Source: Azospirillum brasilense
GTDB lineage: Bacteria > Pseudomonadota > Alphaproteobacteria > Azospirillales > Azospirillaceae
NCBI RefSeq assembly: GCF_007827815.1
Contig: NZ_VITH01000006.1
Coordinates: forward strand, 310,001-374,000
Direction of reading: 5' to 3'
Length of the DNA stretch: 64,000 nt
Shown piece by piece: positions 53,269 to 61,717 of the stretch. The notes beneath the pieces were generated by a model. The model made no database searches. It saw only the letters and a program-made list of their open reading frames with translations, and was not told the origin of the DNA. Made by a program: the position numbers and the translations under genes. Position 1 is the stretch's first letter. The number at the start of each line of letters is the position of its first letter.

Positions 53269-54078
53269 TCAGAGGCCCTTGAAGACCGGCTTGCGCTTCT
53301 CGTGGAAGGAGGCAACGCCCTCCGCGAAGTCCTCGGAGCCGCGCAGGCGGCCGTAGGCTTGGCCCTCGATCTCGATGGCGCCGTTGACCGACACGTTGTT
53401 GCCACTGTTCAGCACGCCCTTGATGGTGCGCTGGGCCAGCGGGGAGAAGCCGCGCAGCTCATCCACCAGCGCGGCGACGGTCGCCTCCAGCTCGGCGTCG
53501 GCGACGCATTCGGTGACGAAGCCCCAGTCGGCGGCCTGACGGCCCGGAATGCGCTTGGCGCGCATCACCATGTCCTTGGTCCGGCCGATGCCGATCATGT
53601 GCAGCAGGCGGGCCGAGCCGCCCGAGCCGGGAATCATGCCGATGCGCATCTCCGGCAGGGCGAACTGCGCGGTCTCCGAGGCGATGCGGAAGTCGCAGGC
53701 CAGCGACAGCTCGAAGCCGACGCCGAAGCAATAGCCGCGGACCTGGGCGATCACCGGCTTGCGGCAGCGTTCCGGCGCGGCGACGTTGATCGCCAGCTCG
53801 GACACATGCTCCGCGGTCTGCTCCAGGAAGCCGGCGATCTTGCCGCCGGAGGAGAAGTTCTCGCCCTCGGCCCGCAGGACGATCACACGCACCTTCGGAT
53901 CGCGGTCGAGCGCGGCGAAGGCCGCGCCGAACTGGTCGCGCTGGAGCATGCTGATGATGTTGAAGGGCGGGCGGTGCAGGACGATGTCGGCGCGCTCCTT
54001 GGCTTCGTCGATCTCGACGCGGAAGCCGTCGAGATCGGCGAGGAGGCGGTTGCTGCTGTCGAACGAATAAGGCTTCAC
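53269..54078 (-). CDS. hmfE: Crotonase-family 2-oxoglutaryl-CoA hydrolase (HmfE-like)
   Basis: 269 residues of the enoyl-CoA hydratase fold. The oxyanion-hole segment is AEGENFSSGGKIAGF, then KPVIAQVRGYCFGVGFELSL and FALPEMRIGMIPGSGGSARL. In furoate degraders HmfE hydrolyses 2-oxoglutaryl-CoA to 2-oxoglutarate; the assignment here rests on gene order (hmfABCDE). By sequence alone it could be a general enoyl-CoA hydratase. The start is GTG 54078 after GGAGAG. It is the last gene of the operon. Confidence 0.78.
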   Translation of the reverse strand: MKPYSFDSSNRLLADLDGFRVEIDEAKERADIVLHRPPFNIISMLQRDQFGAAFAALDRDPKVRVIVLRAEGENFSSGGKIAGFLEQTAEHVSELAINVAAPERCRKPVIAQVRGYCFGVGFELSLACDFRIASETAQFALPEMRIGMIPGSGGSARLLHMIGIGRTKDMVMRAKRIPGRQAADWGFVTECVADAELEATVAALVDELRGFSPLAQRTIKGVLNSGNNVSVNGAIEIEGQAYGRLRGSEDFAEGVASFHEKRKPVFKGL

Positions 54079-54105
54079 GGGGTCTCTCCAGAAAAGTCGG
54101 GTTGT

Positions 54106-55647
54106 TCAGTGCGCGGTGGGGCTGTGTTCGAGCTGGTATTCGCCGGCCTGGAGCTTGCGCCGCAGGATCTTGCCGACCGGCGACTTGGGGATCTCGTCCA
54201 GGAAGACGTACTCGCGCGGGCGCTTGAAGTTGGCGAGGCCGGAGGTGCGGCAGTGCGCGTCGAGGTCGGCGGCCTCCACATTGGGCGCCCGCTTGATGAA
54301 GGCGACCACGCGCTGGCCCCAGCGCTCGTCAGGCAAGCCGGCGATGGCGACCTCCAGCACGCCGTCGTGCAGGGACAGGACGCTCTCGATCTCCACGGGC
54401 GAGACGTTCTCGCCGCCGGTGATGATCATGTCGTCCACCCGCCCGGTGACGAACAGGTCGCCGTCGGCGTCGAAGAAGCCGATGTCGCCGGTGAAGTACC
54501 AGCCGGCGTGCAGCGCCTTCGCGTCGGCGTCGGGGCGCTTCCAGTAGCCTTCAAAGGCCTCGTCGCCCGCCAGATCGGCGATGATCTGCCCCTCCTCGCC
54601 CGCCGCGGCAACGTCGCCGGCGTCGTAGGAGCCGAGCCTCACGACGCGGATGCGCTGGTTCAGCGCCGCCTTGCCGGCGGAACCGGGCTTGGCCGGCGCG
54701 TTCTGGTCGAGCGTGAAGGTGTAGATTTCCGACGAGCCGTAATGGTTGACGAACAGCTCCGGCCGGAAGGCGGCGTCCAGCCGCTTCAGCAGCCCGTCGG
54801 TCATCGACGCGCCGGCGAAGCCCAGCTTGCGCACCGACGACACATCGGTGGCGGGGAAGCGCGGGTCGGCCAGCAGGTCGTGGTAGAGCGTCGGCACGAG
54901 GTAGAGGCAGGTCAGGCGCTCCGCCGCGATCAGCTCCAGCGCGCGCGCGGTGTCGAAGCGCGGCAGGCAGACGAAGGTGCCGTCGACCAGCGCCATCGCC
55001 AGCAGGGAGCGCACGCCCATGGTGTGGTAGAGCGGCATGACCCCCAGCGTGCGCTCGCCGCGGCGGTAGCAGTTCTGGGCGACATGGGCCACGGCGGCGG
55101 CGCGCTCCGCCCGGTGGCGGCGCGGCACGCCCTTCGGCTTGCCGGTGGTGCCGGAGGTGTAGAGGAACAGCGACACATGATCGTCGGTGGCGCGCGGCAC
55201 CGCCGGGGCCGGCGCGGCGTCGAGAAGGGCTGCGAAGCGGTGGGTGCCGCCGGACGCGCCGGAGCCGACGGCGACCCGCGGCAGGGCCTGAGCGACGGGG
55301 GATCTGGCCGTGGCCTCCGCCGAGACGTCCTGGAAGAACAGGGCGCGCACCTCGGCGTTGGGCAGGCAATAATCCAGCTCGTCCGCCTTCACCCGCCAGT
55401 TCAGCGGCACCGCGGCGATGCCGGCCAGCTGGCAGGCCCAATGGATGGTCGCCATCTCCCAGCTGTTCTGCAGGGCGGTGGCGATGCGGTCGCCGGGGCG
55501 CAGACCGAAGCGGTCGAAGGCGCCGACCAGCCGGCGGATGCGGTCCAGCCACTCCGCGTAGGTCAGGCGCAGCTCGCCGTCGACGATGGCCAGCGCGCCG
55601 GGGCTGCGCTCCGCGCTGGCCAGGATGCTGCGGCCGAGGTCAAACAT
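54106..55647 (-). CDS. hmfD: AMP-forming acyl-CoA synthetase (2-furoyl-CoA synthetase, HmfD-like)
   Basis: 513 residues of the ANL superfamily. The P-loop is SLFLYTSGTTGKPKGVPRRH and the adenine-binding motif NHYGSSEIY. GWYFTGDIGFFDADG, GRVDDMIITGGENVSPVEIE and the C-terminal catalytic Lys in KSPVGKILRR complete the set. It would activate 2-furoate to 2-furoyl-CoA. The ATG at 55647 overlaps the hmfC stop by 8 bases. An aromatic acid such as 4-hydroxybenzoate is the main alternative substrate, but the downstream crotonase and upstream CO-dehydrogenase-type enzyme fit the furoate pathway better. Confidence 0.82.
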   Translation of the reverse strand: MFDLGRSILASAERSPGALAIVDGELRLTYAEWLDRIRRLVGAFDRFGLRPGDRIATALQNSWEMATIHWACQLAGIAAVPLNWRVKADELDYCLPNAEVRALFFQDVSAEATARSPVAQALPRVAVGSGASGGTHRFAALLDAAPAPAVPRATDDHVSLFLYTSGTTGKPKGVPRRHRAERAAAVAHVAQNCYRRGERTLGVMPLYHTMGVRSLLAMALVDGTFVCLPRFDTARALELIAAERLTCLYLVPTLYHDLLADPRFPATDVSSVRKLGFAGASMTDGLLKRLDAAFRPELFVNHYGSSEIYTFTLDQNAPAKPGSAGKAALNQRIRVVRLGSYDAGDVAAAGEEGQIIADLAGDEAFEGYWKRPDADAKALHAGWYFTGDIGFFDADGDLFVTGRVDDMIITGGENVSPVEIESVLSLHDGVLEVAIAGLPDERWGQRVVAFIKRAPNVEAADLDAHCRTSGLANFKRPREYVFLDEIPKSPVGKILRRKLQAGEYQLEHSPTAH

Positions 55648-56215
55648 GCGCCGCCTCCCCGCTCCTGGTGTCGCAAGCCGCTGCCTGTCCGGTCACGTCC
55701 ATCACGGCGCGGACAATCCCGGCGTAGCCGGTGCAGCGGCAAAGATGGCCGCTCAACATGTCGCGTAGCTCCTCCTCGGTGGGTTTCGGGTTGCGGCCCA
55801 GGTAATCGGACAGCGACATCAGGATGCCGGCCGTGCAGAAGCCGCATTGCAGGGCGTGGTGCCGGCGGAAGGCCTCCTGTAGCGCCGTCATGCGCCCCTC
55901 GGTGGGCCCCTGGTTGGATTGGGACAGCCCCTCGACCGTGTCGATGCGCCGCCCGTCGGCCTGCACGGCCAGGGTCAGGCAGGCGCGCTGCGCCACCCCG
56001 TCGATGCGCACCGTGCAGGCGCCGCACACCCCGTGCTCGCAGCCGACGCGGGTGCCGTGGGCGCCCAGCTCGTGGCGCAGGAAGTCACTCAGCAGCAGGC
56101 GCGGGTGGGCTTGGCCGGTGCGGGGCGTGCCGTTCAGGACGACGGTGACGGTGTGGCGCGCGTCGGCGGCCAAGACGCTGGCGACCGGAGTGGCGGCGCT
56201 CTTCAGCGGCGGCAT
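55640..56215 (-). CDS. hmfC: Furoyl-CoA dehydrogenase, [2Fe-2S] subunit (HmfC-like)
   Basis: 191 residues. It has the two [2Fe-2S] clusters of xanthine-oxidase-family small subunits. The plant-ferredoxin type is in GCEHGVCGACTVRIDG plus a later Cys in RACLTL; the second is in QCGFCTAGILMSL and LCRCTGY. It relays electrons from the molybdenum centre to the FAD subunit. It overlaps hmfB by 13 bases and hmfD by 8. An N-terminal extension of about 20 residues precedes the ferredoxin fold. Confidence 0.88.
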   Translation of the reverse strand: MPPLKSAATPVASVLAADARHTVTVVLNGTPRTGQAHPRLLLSDFLRHELGAHGTRVGCEHGVCGACTVRIDGVAQRACLTLAVQADGRRIDTVEGLSQSNQGPTEGRMTALQEAFRRHHALQCGFCTAGILMSLSDYLGRNPKPTEEELRDMLSGHLCRCTGYAGIVRAVMDVTGQAAACDTRSGEAAHV

Positions 56216-57039
56216 GACAGGGCCTCCTCAAGGACGGTGCGGCCGATGCGGCGCACGAGGTCGCGGCGGTAGCGGGCGGTGGCGTGCTGGTCGTCATCGC
56301 CCCCGAGATCCCAGGCGAAGGCGTTCAGCGCCGCGTCGAGGTCCGACAGCAGCGCCCCACCGACGAGCGGCCAGGAGCGCAGCGTCGGCCGGTCGGCCAC
56401 CCCGCCGACGGCGAGGCTCGCCTGTGTCCCGTCGACCGTCGCGGCGCAGGCGGTGATGGCGAAGTCGCCGTGCCGCATGGAGACCTCGCGGAAGGCGTGG
56501 CCGCTGCCGGCGGCGGCGAGCGGGAAGCGCACGCTCTCGACAATCTCGTCCGCCGCCTTCACCGTGGTCAGCGGACCGACGAAGAAGTCGGCGGCCGCCA
56601 CGGTGCGGCGGCGCTTGGCGTTGCGCAGCACCACCGCGCCGCCGGTGGCGACGAGGCAGAGCGGCATTTCGGCGCTGGGGTCGGCATGGGCGACGGAACC
56701 GCAGACGGTGCCGCGGTTGCGGGTCTGAAAATGACCGACCCAGGGAAGGGCGGCAGCGAGCAGCGGCACCTCGTCCCGCAGGGTCGGGCGGGACAGAAGC
56801 TCCGCCTGGGTCACCGCCGCCCCCACGCTCAGCCAGCCGGAGTCGGCCTTGAGCGTGCGCAGCTCTTCCAGTCGGCTGAGGTCGATCAGCAGGCGCGGCT
56901 GCACCAGTCGCATGTTCAGCATCGGCATCAGCGACTGGCCGCCAGCGATCACGCGGGCGTCGTCGCCCCCCGCGGCCAGCGCCGCCAGGGCGTCGGCGAC
57001 CGTGGCCGGCCGCAGGTAATCGAAGGAGGCGGGTTTCAT
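56203..57039 (-). CDS. hmfB: Furoyl-CoA dehydrogenase, FAD subunit (HmfB-like)
   Basis: 278 residues of the CoxM/FAD_binding_5 family. IAGGQSLMPMLNMRLVQPRL and TRNRGTVCGSVAHADPSAEM hold the FAD pyrophosphate. The C-terminal CO_deh_flav_C domain shows FREVSMRHGDFAITACAA. ATG 57039 overlaps the hmfA stop (ATGA). The longer frame upstream is antisense-like and not part of the protein. Confidence 0.9.
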   Translation of the reverse strand: MKPASFDYLRPATVADALAALAAGGDDARVIAGGQSLMPMLNMRLVQPRLLIDLSRLEELRTLKADSGWLSVGAAVTQAELLSRPTLRDEVPLLAAALPWVGHFQTRNRGTVCGSVAHADPSAEMPLCLVATGGAVVLRNAKRRRTVAAADFFVGPLTTVKAADEIVESVRFPLAAAGSGHAFREVSMRHGDFAITACAATVDGTQASLAVGGVADRPTLRSWPLVGGALLSDLDAALNAFAWDLGGDDDQHATARYRRDLVRRIGRTVLEEALSCRR

Positions 57040-60000
57040 CGGTTCAGCCCCAGAAAGCGCAGCAGGCGGGCGAGAAGGCCGGGCCGTTCGGCCGGCGCCG
57101 GAGCGCCCCCGGCGCGGGCGACCAGCTTCTCGAAGAACTGGCCGATCAGCAGGCGCGAGGCGCTGTCGAGCATGCGCCCGCCGACCGCCGCGACCTTGCC
57201 GCCGACCTCGGCGGAGTAGCGGTAGGTGACGCGGGTGCCACCGGCCGTGCGCTCCAGCGTGACGTGGCCGGTGCCCCGCCCGGTGCCGAGCGCGCTCGAC
57301 CCGCTGCCGGACAAGGTCAGCGATCGCGGCGGGTCGAGGTCGGACAGAGCGACCTCCGCCGTGTAGCGGCCGCGCACCGGCCCGATGCCGACCACCACCT
57401 CCGCCCGGTAGGCGTCGGGACCGGCGCGGTCCAGCGCCTCGCAGCCCGGCAGCAGGGCGGCCAGCTCCTTGGGGTCGAGCAGGATCGCCCAGACCTGTTC
57501 CGGCGGCGCCGGAACCTCGCGGCTGCCCTCCCCGGACAGGCCGCGCCCGCCGGACGCCGACGGCGCCGGTGCGGCCACCGCGCCTGCCGGCCCAGCCGGG
57601 CGCGGCGGCTCCGGCGGATGGATCAGCGCGGCGATCTTGGCCGGGGTCAACGGCAATGACGGCACCGGCCCGCCGAGCGCGTCGGCCACGGCGTTGGCGA
57701 GGCAGGCGGGCGTGCTCATGCAATTGCCCTCCCCCACGCCCTTGGCGCCGAGCGGCGTGACCGGCGACGGGCTCTCGCGGTGGAGGATGACCGGCACCGG
57801 CACCTCGCAGGCGGTCGGCACCAGATAATCGGCGAAGGTGCCCGACAGGAAGCGCCCGTCGTCGCCGTAGGCGTATTCCTCGTAGAGCGCCGCCCCCACC
57901 GCGTGGGCGAAGCCGCCGAGGATCTGCCCCTCGACCAGCAGCGGATTCAGCAGCCGGCCGGCGTCGTGCATGGTGACGTAGCGGTCGATCCGCACCGCCC
58001 CGGTGTCGCGGTCGATCTCCACCCCGCAGAAGTCGAAGATAAAGCCGTAGCAGGCCGAGCTGTTGATGTAGTCGGCGTCGGTCGGCGCCTTCAGCGGCTC
58101 GGGCGTCCAGAAGGCGGTTTCGCGTAGCGCCGCCTCCCGCCCGTCGGGCAGCGTGCCCGGCGCCCAATGGCCGGCGGCGGCAACGCGCGAGAAGGACAGC
58201 GCGTTGTCGGGGTTCCCCGCCGCGAAGACCTTGCCCCCGGCGAAGCGCACCTCCTCCGGCCGGCTGTTGAGCGAGCCGGCGACCAGCGCCGCCATGCGGT
58301 CGCGCAGCCGCGTCGCGGCGACCTGCGCCGCCCCGGCCACCGCCCCGGCGAAGCGGCTGGAATAGTTGCCCGACGCGATCGACCAGGCGTCCTTGCCGGT
58401 GTCGAGGTCGGTGTTGACGCGGACATCCTCGAAGCGCAGGCCGAACACGTCGGCCACCACCTGGGCCAGCACCGTGCGATGCCCCTGCCCCTGCGGCGCG
58501 GAGGAGACGTGGACCGAGACTCCGCCGGTCGGGTCCACCGCGACGCTGGCCGTCGCCTGCGCGCCGTTCTTCGGCCCGGCCTTGCGCCGCTCCTCGGCGG
58601 TCAGGACGGTGGTGATGTAGCCCATGTTGGAGATGGAGGGCTCGACCACCGCGGCGTAGCCGATGCCGTAGAGCCGCCCCTCGGCGCGCCGCGCGTCGCG
58701 CCGGGCCTTCAGCGCGTCCAGCGCGCCGTCGCGCACCGCCTCCTCCAGCGTGGCGGGATAGTCGCCGGAGTCCAGCGACCCGCCCGACGCCGTGCGGTAG
58801 GGCATGGCCTCGGCCGCCACGAGGTTGCGGCGGATCACGTCGAGCGGGTCGAGCCCAAGCTCCACCGCGACGCGGTTCATCAGCCGCTCCAACCCGTAGT
58901 AGAGCTGCCCGCCGCCGAAGCCGCGGTTCAGGCCGGTCGGCGTCTTGTTGGTGACGACGATGCGGTTGGTCACCGCAAGGTTCGGGATGTCATAGGCGCC
59001 GGTCAGGTTGCCGTGGTTGCGGTAGAGGGAGGCCGGCTCCGGAGCGCGCAGATAGGCGCCGCAATCCTCCGTCTGCTCCATGCGCAGGGCGAGCACCCGG
59101 CCGTCCGCCTCCACCGCCGCATCGATGCGCATCCGCCGCGCCGTGGCCGAGGTGGCGGCCATCAGATGCTCCAGCCGGTCCTCCACCCACTTCACCGGCC
59201 GGCCGGCGACGCGGGCGCACACGGCCATCAGCACGATGTAGGGGAAGACCGCCTGCTTGTTGCCGAAGCTGCCGCCGGAATGGGGCGGCGTCTTCAGCCG
59301 CAGCCGCGATCCCGGAACCTTCAACGCCCTGGCCATCACCGGATGGACCGCGAAGGGGCCGGAGAAGTTCGACAGGACCTCGTAGGCGTCCTCGGCCGCG
59401 TCGTGGTCGGCCAGCACGACGAAGCACTCCATCGGTGTGCAGGAGTTGCGCGGGAACTCCACCTCGACCGACACGCTGCGGTCCGCGCGGGCGAAGGCGG
59501 CCTCGGGGTCGCCGTAGCGGAAGCTGCGGCTGTTGACGAGGTTGCTGCCGAGCGCCGGGTGCAGCGGCTCCGACGCCGGGTCCAGCGCCTGGACGATCGA
59601 GGTGACCGGCGGCAGCGGGCGGTAACGCACCGCGATGCGGTCGAGCGCGTCCTCCGCCTGGTAGCGGCTGTCCGCCAGAACCACCGCGACGGGCTCCCCG
59701 ACGTGGCGGACGCGGTCGACGGCCAGACACCAATGCTCCATCGGCGCGCGCACGCCGACCAGGAAGGGGCTGGCGACGCGCTGGGCGTCGGTCCCGGTGA
59801 CCACCGCGGCCACGCCGGGGACCGCCAGGGCGGCGGCGGTGTCGACGCCAAGGATCTCGGCGTGGGCGTGCGGCGAGCGCAGGATCGCCGCGTGGAGCGT
59901 CCCCGGCTTGGCCGGCAGGTCGTCGGCGTAGCGCGCCACGCCGGTCAGCAGCGCCCCATCCTCGACCCGCGGCATCGGGCGCCCGACCAGAGCCGGTGCG

Positions 60001-60062
60001 CCGGTCCCCGCGGCGGCCTTCGGATCCGCCGCTCCATTCCAAACAGTCCGCATCACCGTCAT
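57036..60062 (-). CDS. hmfA: Furoyl-CoA dehydrogenase, molybdenum subunit with fused CoxG-like domain (HmfA-like)
   Basis: 1008 residues versus about 750-800 for most xanthine-oxidase-family large subunits. The molybdopterin part (~1-830) begins VGRPMPRVEDGALLTGVARY and contains the moco segments TPPHSGGSFGNKQAVFPYIV, GLNRGFGGGQLYYGLERLMN and SSAPQGQGHRTVLAQVVADV. The catalytic-base region is GAKGVGEGNCMSTPACLANA. Residues ~848-985 are a separate SRPBCC/CoxG domain (PAPPEQVWAILLDPKELAAL, with LLPGCEAL), ending in a short Leu/Arg-rich membrane-seeking tail. CoxG helps anchor CO dehydrogenase to the membrane. It hydroxylates 2-furoyl-CoA at C5. First gene of the operon; GGGAGGG precedes ATG 60062. 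Confidence 0.87.
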   Translation of the reverse strand: MTVMRTVWNGAADPKAAAGTGAPALVGRPMPRVEDGALLTGVARYADDLPAKPGTLHAAILRSPHAHAEILGVDTAAALAVPGVAAVVTGTDAQRVASPFLVGVRAPMEHWCLAVDRVRHVGEPVAVVLADSRYQAEDALDRIAVRYRPLPPVTSIVQALDPASEPLHPALGSNLVNSRSFRYGDPEAAFARADRSVSVEVEFPRNSCTPMECFVVLADHDAAEDAYEVLSNFSGPFAVHPVMARALKVPGSRLRLKTPPHSGGSFGNKQAVFPYIVLMAVCARVAGRPVKWVEDRLEHLMAATSATARRMRIDAAVEADGRVLALRMEQTEDCGAYLRAPEPASLYRNHGNLTGAYDIPNLAVTNRIVVTNKTPTGLNRGFGGGQLYYGLERLMNRVAVELGLDPLDVIRRNLVAAEAMPYRTASGGSLDSGDYPATLEEAVRDGALDALKARRDARRAEGRLYGIGYAAVVEPSISNMGYITTVLTAEERRKAGPKNGAQATASVAVDPTGGVSVHVSSAPQGQGHRTVLAQVVADVFGLRFEDVRVNTDLDTGKDAWSIASGNYSSRFAGAVAGAAQVAATRLRDRMAALVAGSLNSRPEEVRFAGGKVFAAGNPDNALSFSRVAAAGHWAPGTLPDGREAALRETAFWTPEPLKAPTDADYINSSACYGFIFDFCGVEIDRDTGAVRIDRYVTMHDAGRLLNPLLVEGQILGGFAHAVGAALYEEYAYGDDGRFLSGTFADYLVPTACEVPVPVILHRESPSPVTPLGAKGVGEGNCMSTPACLANAVADALGGPVPSLPLTPAKIAALIHPPEPPRPAGPAGAVAAPAPSASGGRGLSGEGSREVPAPPEQVWAILLDPKELAALLPGCEALDRAGPDAYRAEVVVGIGPVRGRYTAEVALSDLDPPRSLTLSGSGSSALGTGRGTGHVTLERTAGGTRVTYRYSAEVGGKVAAVGGRMLDSASRLLIGQFFEKLVARAGGAPAPAERPGLLARLLRFLGLNR

Positions 60063-60324
60063 GTCGGCCCTCCCATTGCGGAAAGCCTAGGGGACCGGAC
60101 GGCGAAACCTTTTACCGTGGAGTATCACGATTTATCAGCGGGTCTGATTTTCAGCGAGGGCACCTCAGCGCGTGATGGTGCGGGGACAAACGGCCGGTCG
60201 TTCGAGTCCGCAGCTTGACGGCCCCTCCCCTATCGCGCACCTTTCGCCCGAAGACGTCACCGAATTCCTTTTCTGAGCGGTCGAGGTGCCGCCGGCCCGT
60301 CCGGCGAATCCGGCAGGGGTTGCA

Positions 60325-60969
60325 ATGGGCCAGATCATCACCGTGGGCAGCAGCAAGGGCGGCGTTGGAAAGACGACGCTCGTCAACGCGCTGGCCGAGT
60401 TCCTCAGGCGCCGCGGCGCGTCGGTGTTCTGCATCGATGCGGACCCGAACAAGAATCTGAGCGGCTGGCTGTCCGCCACCGGGCGGACGGAGGTCCGGGT
60501 GGTCCAAGCCGACGATCTGGTGCAGGTGGCCAACGAGGTGTCGGCCGTCAACGACTTCCTGCTGATCGACGTGCCGGGCGCCAACAGCACGGCGCTGGTC
60601 AACGCGATCGACATCTCGTCGCTGGTGCTGATCCCGACCAAGGCCGACGCCAAGGACGTGGTGGAGGCGTTCCGGACGTACCAGCATGTGGTCAACGCCA
60701 TCACCAAGGCCCGGCGCTTCTCCCCCAAGGCGTTCATTCCGGCCGCCGCCGTGCTCTCGCAGATCGACCGCCGCGCGAGCGTCGATCAGGTCGCGCGCCG
60801 GCAGCTCGAAGGTTTGGCGATCCCGACGCTGAAGGCGGACCTCGGGCAGAAGGCGTCGATCAACCACGCCAGCTTCGCGCAGAAGCCGGCGCCCTACTCC
60901 GCCATGGCGGACGACATCGAGGCGATCGGCGCGGAAGCCTTGGCCCTGCTGGAGACCTTCCGTGGCTAA
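60325..60969 (+). CDS. parA: ParA-family partition ATPase (small, type Ib-like)
   Basis: 214 residues. The deviant Walker A is SKGGVGKTT (residues 9-17), Walker A' is FCIDADPN and Walker B is FLLIDVPG. There is no N-terminal HTH, so it is the short type that relies on a partner for DNA binding. It segregates plasmids or chromids. ATG 60325 begins the fold. The next gene starts at a GTG inside its last codons, as in parAB operons. A 16-bp palindrome lies at the end of that partner gene. Confidence 0.88.
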   Translation: MGQIITVGSSKGGVGKTTLVNALAEFLRRRGASVFCIDADPNKNLSGWLSATGRTEVRVVQADDLVQVANEVSAVNDFLLIDVPGANSTALVNAIDISSLVLIPTKADAKDVVEAFRTYQHVVNAITKARRFSPKAFIPAAAVLSQIDRRASVDQVARRQLEGLAIPTLKADLGQKASINHASFAQKPAPYSAMADDIEAIGAEALALLETFRG

Positions 60970-61648
60970 GCGCGAGGGAAAGGTCGCCGGAAAGGACGTC
61001 GAGGTGGTGCGCAAGCCGCGCCTGCGGAAGCCGAAGGAGGCGCCGCCGCCCCTGGCGATGTCGGCCTACCTCACCACCGTGATGGCCGAGGCCGCCCCGC
61101 CGGTCGAGCCGCCCCCGCAAGACCCGCCCGCTCTGAGCGGCGACGTCTTCCCTCCCCTTCCCGAAGGACGCGTTCCCCAGACGGTGGAGGAGTTCCTGAC
61201 CCGGATCGCGGAGCTGTGGGAAGACGCGCAGCAGCGGTTCCTGCGCATCGGGGAGCTGCTGTCGCTCGCGGAAAGCCGCCTGGGCGAGGAGGAGCGCGCC
61301 GCGCTGGCCGAGGGGCTGAACCGGCGTTTTGGGAAATCGGCCCGATCCCAGCTCATGAGCGCCTACCGGGCGATCCGCGACGAGGTGGTGCCCTTGGAAA
61401 TGGCGGCGACCGGCTATGGCACCGTCTACATGCTGGCCCGGCTCTCCGATGCCGAACGCCGGCAGGCGGCGGAGCGCGGCCTGCTCCGCCCGGACGTCCG
61501 GCAGTCCGAAATCCGCGCGTTCTGGAAGTCCGTGAGAACGCCGCTCTCCTCGGCCGCCACGCGGCGCGCGGACCTGGAGGCGCGCCGCGCGAAGCTGCTC
61601 CTCGAAATCTCGAGGATCGACGACGAGCTGGCGCGTTTAATCGATTAA
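60962..61648 (+). CDS. Hypothetical protein coupled to parA, candidate ParB-like partner
   Basis: 228 residues, start GTG 60962, overlapping parA by 8 bases. I recognise no family. Residues 1-30 are highly basic (KREGKVAGKDVEVVRKPRLR), and 50-80 are Pro/Glu-rich. From ~residue 80 to the end it is mainly helical with charged heptad-like stretches (VEEFLTRIAELWEDAQQRFL, then a C-terminal coiled coil near RRADLEARRAKLLLEISRID). A basic N-terminus before a helical body is common in small ParA partners. No ParB box (GxRR) is visible. The function is inferred from coupling alone. Confidence 0.6.
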   Translation: MAKREGKVAGKDVEVVRKPRLRKPKEAPPPLAMSAYLTTVMAEAAPPVEPPPQDPPALSGDVFPPLPEGRVPQTVEEFLTRIAELWEDAQQRFLRIGELLSLAESRLGEEERAALAEGLNRRFGKSARSQLMSAYRAIRDEVVPLEMAATGYGTVYMLARLSDAERRQAAERGLLRPDVRQSEIRAFWKSVRTPLSSAATRRADLEARRAKLLLEISRIDDELARLID

Positions 61649-61650
61649 AC
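61635..61650. promoter_or_regulatory. 16-bp perfect palindrome, candidate parS-like centromere site
   Basis: GTTTAATCGATTAAAC is perfectly self-complementary and overlaps the stop codon of the parA partner gene. Its GTT...AAC ends and 16-bp size resemble repABC parS (GTTN10AAC), although the central bases are CG rather than GC. It is AT-rich in a GC-rich setting. Confidence 0.5.
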
Positions 61651-61669
61651 CTGCGGACTCGATAGTTTT

Positions 61670-61717
61670 GCAGGATTTCCGAGCCCGCCCATGTGTGGGC
61701 GGGCTCGGAAATCCTGC
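61670..61717. terminator. Perfect 22-bp stem-loop between convergent genes, probable bidirectional terminator
   Basis: The arms at 61670-61691 and 61696-61717 are exactly complementary over 22 bases with a TGTG loop. The structure fills the gap between the partner gene of parA and the convergent lysR, touching the lysR stop. There is no T-run on either side, so it may end or protect both transcripts by structure alone. Confidence 0.7.

Noticed and set aside
60062..60324. Operator for the hmf genes in the gap before parA
   Set aside because: Some ATCA/TGAT-like words occur near 60124-60150, but they do not form the symmetric 15-bp box seen at 42882 and 44677.
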